Shown here piece after piece: positions 61,520 through 64,000 of a DNA stretch of 64,000 bases (its first letter is position 1; each line of letters starts with the position of its first letter). The notes under the pieces are model-generated. The model did no database searches, was not told where the DNA came from, and saw only the letters and a list, made by a program, of their open reading frames with translations. The stretch lies in contig NZ_CAHLAR010000005.1 in assembly GCF_903652925.1 (NCBI RefSeq), positions 422,890 through 486,889 on the forward strand, read 5' to 3'. The translations under genes were made by a program, and so were the position numbers. This stretch comes from Achromobacter anxifer. GTDB lineage: Bacteria > Pseudomonadota > Gammaproteobacteria > Burkholderiales > Burkholderiaceae_B.

Positions 61520-63985
61520 TCAGATCAGATCCCCGTCATCATAGACTCCGGGGGAGCTCGGAGAGGGTGTCTCCGGCGGCGCCGGCGGCTCAGCATTCGC
61601 CGGCGCCTCACCTCCCGCATCCGCTTCGGACGAATCCGATGCCTCAGCGGACCGCAACGGCTCTGCGAACGGCTCGCAGGTGGCAGCAAACTCACTGGCC
61701 ACGGCCTTGCCTGGCAGGAAAATTCCCACCAGCGCTCGCGACAACTTGTATTTCGCCAACTCCGTACCTTCGAGCAGGACCTCCGTCATCTTGCCCTTGA
61801 CCTCTACTGTCAGCGTCAGCTTTTGGACGTCGCCGTCGAAGAGGGCGATAGCGCTGACCTTCGCACCCGACGGAAGCGAAACCAGCTTTAGCCCACGGCC
61901 CTTGCCCAGCACCTTCATTTCCGCGCTGGTAAACGTCAGCATCTTGCCCGCGCTGGTGGCCAAGCAGATCGTGCCGCCATTGGAGTTCGCCGGCATTTGG
62001 GTTGGCGCCAGGATCGTTTCGCCCGCATTGAGCGTCATCACCTGCTTGCCCGCCTTCTGCCTGGTCAGCAGGTCCGCCCCTGGGCAGAGGAAGCCGTAAC
62101 CAGCGGAGTTTGCGAGCAGGTAGAGGCTGGCTTCGTCGATGGCCAGGACATGCGCGACCTTGGCCGCCCCCAGATCTGCAAGCGACGACAGCGGAACCCC
62201 ATCGCCGCGCCCCGTGGGGAAAGCGCTCGCCGATACGTTCACGACCTTACCCGCCGTGGTCATGAAGCCGATCACCGCACTGGTGCGAGTCTCGAAGACC
62301 GCTTGAGCGGAGTCCCCCGGCTTCCAGCCGATCGACGACAGATCCACCTTGTGGCCCGTGCGCGCGCGCAGCCATCCCTGCTTGGACACGACCAGGGTCA
62401 CCGGATCGTCGCTTACCGCCACCACCGTGCTCGTCGTTACCTTCTCCTCCGCCTCAATGAGCGTGCGGCGGTCATCGCCAAACTTCGCGCGGTCGGCCTC
62501 GATCTCCTTCAGGATCTGGGCGGTCATCTTGCTGCGATCGCCCAGCAGCCCATTGAGGTAATCGGCCTCTGCGCGCAGGTCGGCCAGCTCCGACTCCAGC
62601 TTGATGCGTTCAAGGTTGGCCAGCTGGCGCAGACGAATATCCAGGATATCCGTCGCCTGGACTTCGGAAAGCCCGAACCGGTCCATCAGAGCTTGCTTGG
62701 GGTCCTCCGCCCCGCGAATGATCTCGATCACCTCATCGATGTTCAGGAAGGCAATCATGCGGCCGTCCAGCACATGCATGCGTTCCTTGACCTGGCCCAG
62801 GCGGTGCACAGTGCGCCGAGTCACCGTCTCGAAGCGGAACGCCACCCACTCCTGAAGCACCTGGAGCAGCCCCTTTTGCTGCGGCTTCATGTCCTGGCCG
62901 ATCGTGACCAGGTTCAGCGGAAAGTTGCTTTCCAGAGAGGTGTGCGCACGCAGCACTTGCATCAACTCTTCTGGATTCTGGCGGGAGGAACGCGGCTCGA
63001 TCACCAGGCGCACAGGATGCGCTTCGTCCGAATCGTCAGAGATGTGCTCGAGCACGCCCAACACGAGCGCCTTCAGGTTCAACTGCTCCTGTGAGAGCCC
63101 CTTCTTGCCGGCCTTGATCGGGGGGTTGGTGATCGCCTCGATCTCAGCCATTACCTTGGCAGTGGAGGTGTTAGGCGGAAGCTCGGTCACCACGATGTGC
63201 CATTGGCTGCGCGCAAGGTTCTCCACCGTCCACCGGGCACGGGTGCGCATCGAGCCGCGGCCAGTGGCATAGGCCTTGGCCAGTTCATCAGGGGAGGAGA
63301 TGATCTGGGCGCCGCAGGGGAAGTCGGGCCCGGGCATGATCGTGAGGATGTCCTCGAGCGTTGCCTCAGGATTGCGGATCAGGTGCTCGCAGGCCAGGGA
63401 TACTTCGCGCAGATTGTGGCTCGGGATCTCCGTTGCCAGGCCCACGGCGATGCCGCTGGCGCCGTTGAGCAGAAGCACCGGCAAGCGGGCCGGCAGAAGG
63501 CTCGGTTCGGACGTGGTCCCGTCGTAGTTAGGCAGGAAGTCGACCGTGCCCATGTCCAGTTCGCCCATCAGCAACTCGGCAAAGGGCGTCAGGCGCGCCT
63601 CGGTGTATCGCATCGCGGCCGCACCATCCCCATCCCGGGATCCGAAGTTGCCGTGACCATCTACCAGGGGGTAGCGCAGGGAGAAGCTTTGGGCCATCCG
63701 TACGGCAGCGTCGTAGACCGAGCTGTCACCGTGGGGGTGGTACTTACCCAGCACATCACCCACAAAACGGGCGCACTTCACGGGCTTGGCGCGCTCGGTA
63801 AGGCCCAGTCGGTACATGTCGAACAGGATGCGGCGCTGTACCGGTTTTTGGCCGTCGGGCAGAAGCGGAAGGGCGCGCCCCATGACCACGCTCATCGCGT
63901 AGTCCAGGTATGCGCTCTTTGCGTAGGCTTCAAGGTCGACGCTGTCATTTACAGCATGCGCGGTGATTTCTGTGGATTCGCTCAT
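61520..63985 (-). CDS. parC: DNA topoisomerase IV subunit A
   Basis: 821 residues. It shows [17 protein letters not shown], the quinolone region [20 protein letters not shown], and [13 protein letters not shown] with the active-site Tyr. A DNA-gate domain and a C-terminal beta-pinwheel with short blades follow, which is the ParC rather than GyrA pattern. A low-complexity tail ([20 protein letters not shown]) ends the protein. It decatenates circular DNA together with ParE, not in the window but possibly just upstream. A dedicated decatenase fits a very large circular replicon. The GDSSVYDA segment has the usual Ser. Confidence 0.94.
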   Translation of the reverse strand: MSESTEITAHAVNDSVDLEAYAKSAYLDYAMSVVMGRALPLLPDGQKPVQRRILFDMYRLGLTERAKPVKCARFVGDVLGKYHPHGDSSVYDAAVRMAQSFSLRYPLVDGHGNFGSRDGDGAAAMRYTEARLTPFAELLMGELDMGTVDFLPNYDGTTSEPSLLPARLPVLLLNGASGIAVGLATEIPSHNLREVSLACEHLIRNPEATLEDILTIMPGPDFPCGAQIISSPDELAKAYATGRGSMRTRARWTVENLARSQWHIVVTELPPNTSTAKVMAEIEAITNPPIKAGKKGLSQEQLNLKALVLGVLEHISDDSDEAHPVRLVIEPRSSRQNPEELMQVLRAHTSLESNFPLNLVTIGQDMKPQQKGLLQVLQEWVAFRFETVTRRTVHRLGQVKERMHVLDGRMIAFLNIDEVIEIIRGAEDPKQALMDRFGLSEVQATDILDIRLRQLANLERIKLESELADLRAEADYLNGLLGDRSKMTAQILKEIEADRAKFGDDRRTLIEAEEKVTTSTVVAVSDDPVTLVVSKQGWLRARTGHKVDLSSIGWKPGDSAQAVFETRTSAVIGFMTTAGKVVNVSASAFPTGRGDGVPLSSLADLGAAKVAHVLAIDEASLYLLANSAGYGFLCPGADLLTRQKAGKQVMTLNAGETILAPTQMPANSNGGTICLATSAGKMLTFTSAEMKVLGKGRGLKLVSLPSGAKVSAIALFDGDVQKLTLTVEVKGKMTEVLLEGTELAKYKLSRALVGIFLPGKAVASEFAATCEPFAEPLRSAEASDSSEADAGGEAPANAEPPAPPETPSPSSPGVYDDGDLI

Positions 63986-64000
63986 AAGTCAAAAAGTGGG

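Overview
The window is a gene-dense (about 60% G+C by eye), bacterial, mosaic accessory replicon. It has no rRNA, no tRNA that I can see and no core-metabolism operons. It does carry plasmid/jumbo-phage style cargo: a tellurite-type stress cluster (terC, telA, terD and a vWA protein), topoisomerase IV subunit A, NAD+-dependent DNA ligase, a class II (cobalamin) ribonucleotide reductase, a phage-type dNMP kinase, MinD/MinE without MinC, HipBA, an ArdC-like protein, a DUF262 protein, a TnpB element and an NAD+ salvage pair with its NrtR-type regulator. The best reading is a large plasmid or megaplasmid (or phage-plasmid) of a Gram-negative proteobacterium, probably Burkholderiales. Gram-negative origin is seen (signal peptides, a beta-barrel, envelope proteins); the order is inference. 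Nearly every gene is preceded by the same sigma70-like -10 box (TATACT/TATACG) and many by the same ribosome-binding leader (G/A-AGGAAACATC-ATG), so the element has its own uniform expression signals.

Layout. 1-3.2 kb: membrane glycosyltransferase, GT2 and methyltransferase operon. 3.2-9.1 kb: small hypotheticals, a tnpB-only IS200/IS605-type element sitting in the leader of a gene, and a BI-1/YccA protein. 9.4-13.4 kb: NAD+ module (Prs-like, small ORF, Nampt-like, zinc protein, NrtR-like). 13.5-16.6 kb: two tandem secreted RCC1-repeat propellers. 16.7-22.9 kb: LigA operon, a pseudokinase-like PAS protein overlapped by a tyrosine-recombinase relative that lacks its tyrosine, and a PP2A-like phosphatase. 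23.1-25.5 kb: class II RNR. 25.9-26.3 kb: non-coding, with three copies of a 17-19 bp repeat. 26.8-32.2 kb: synthase-type polysaccharide module (processive GT2, periplasmic coiled-coil protein, outer-membrane-factor-like protein, UDP-sugar dehydrogenase). 32.5-36.7 kb: two tandem Cys-rich secreted proteins with a virtually identical N-terminal two thirds and unrelated-looking C-terminal tips. 36.7-42.9 kb: MinDE, a GIY-YIG-type protein, a four-domain SLOG/macro-like/NADAR/DUF4326 protein and a dNMP kinase. 42.9-43.4 kb: three putative small RNAs. 43.4-53.9 kb: ArdC-like, phosphatase, envelope proteins, DUF262 and many plasmid hypotheticals. 53.9-55.7 kb: hipBA. 56.9-61.4 kb: ter/tel cluster. 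61.5-64 kb: parC.

The most interesting signal is at 42.9-43.3 kb. Two homologous short transcription units, each with TATAAT promoter and a strong intrinsic terminator, carry an anti-Shine-Dalgarno stretch. In the first, GATGTTTCCTC is the exact reverse complement of the GAGGAAACATC leader in front of the RNR gene and at least two other genes of this same window. This suggests a replicon-encoded antisense sRNA pair that controls the replicon's own mRNAs as a class. A second theme is NAD+/ADP-ribose biology: Prs+Nampt (possibly a NARP1-like NAD+ restoration pair), NrtR, NAD+-dependent ligase, and the NADAR/macro-like fusion. The leaders of prs and nadV share a 33-nt block (31/33 identical), and a 14-nt part of it recurs upstream of the RNR gene. 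All functional statements rest on reading the sequence and known family motifs; no database search was run.
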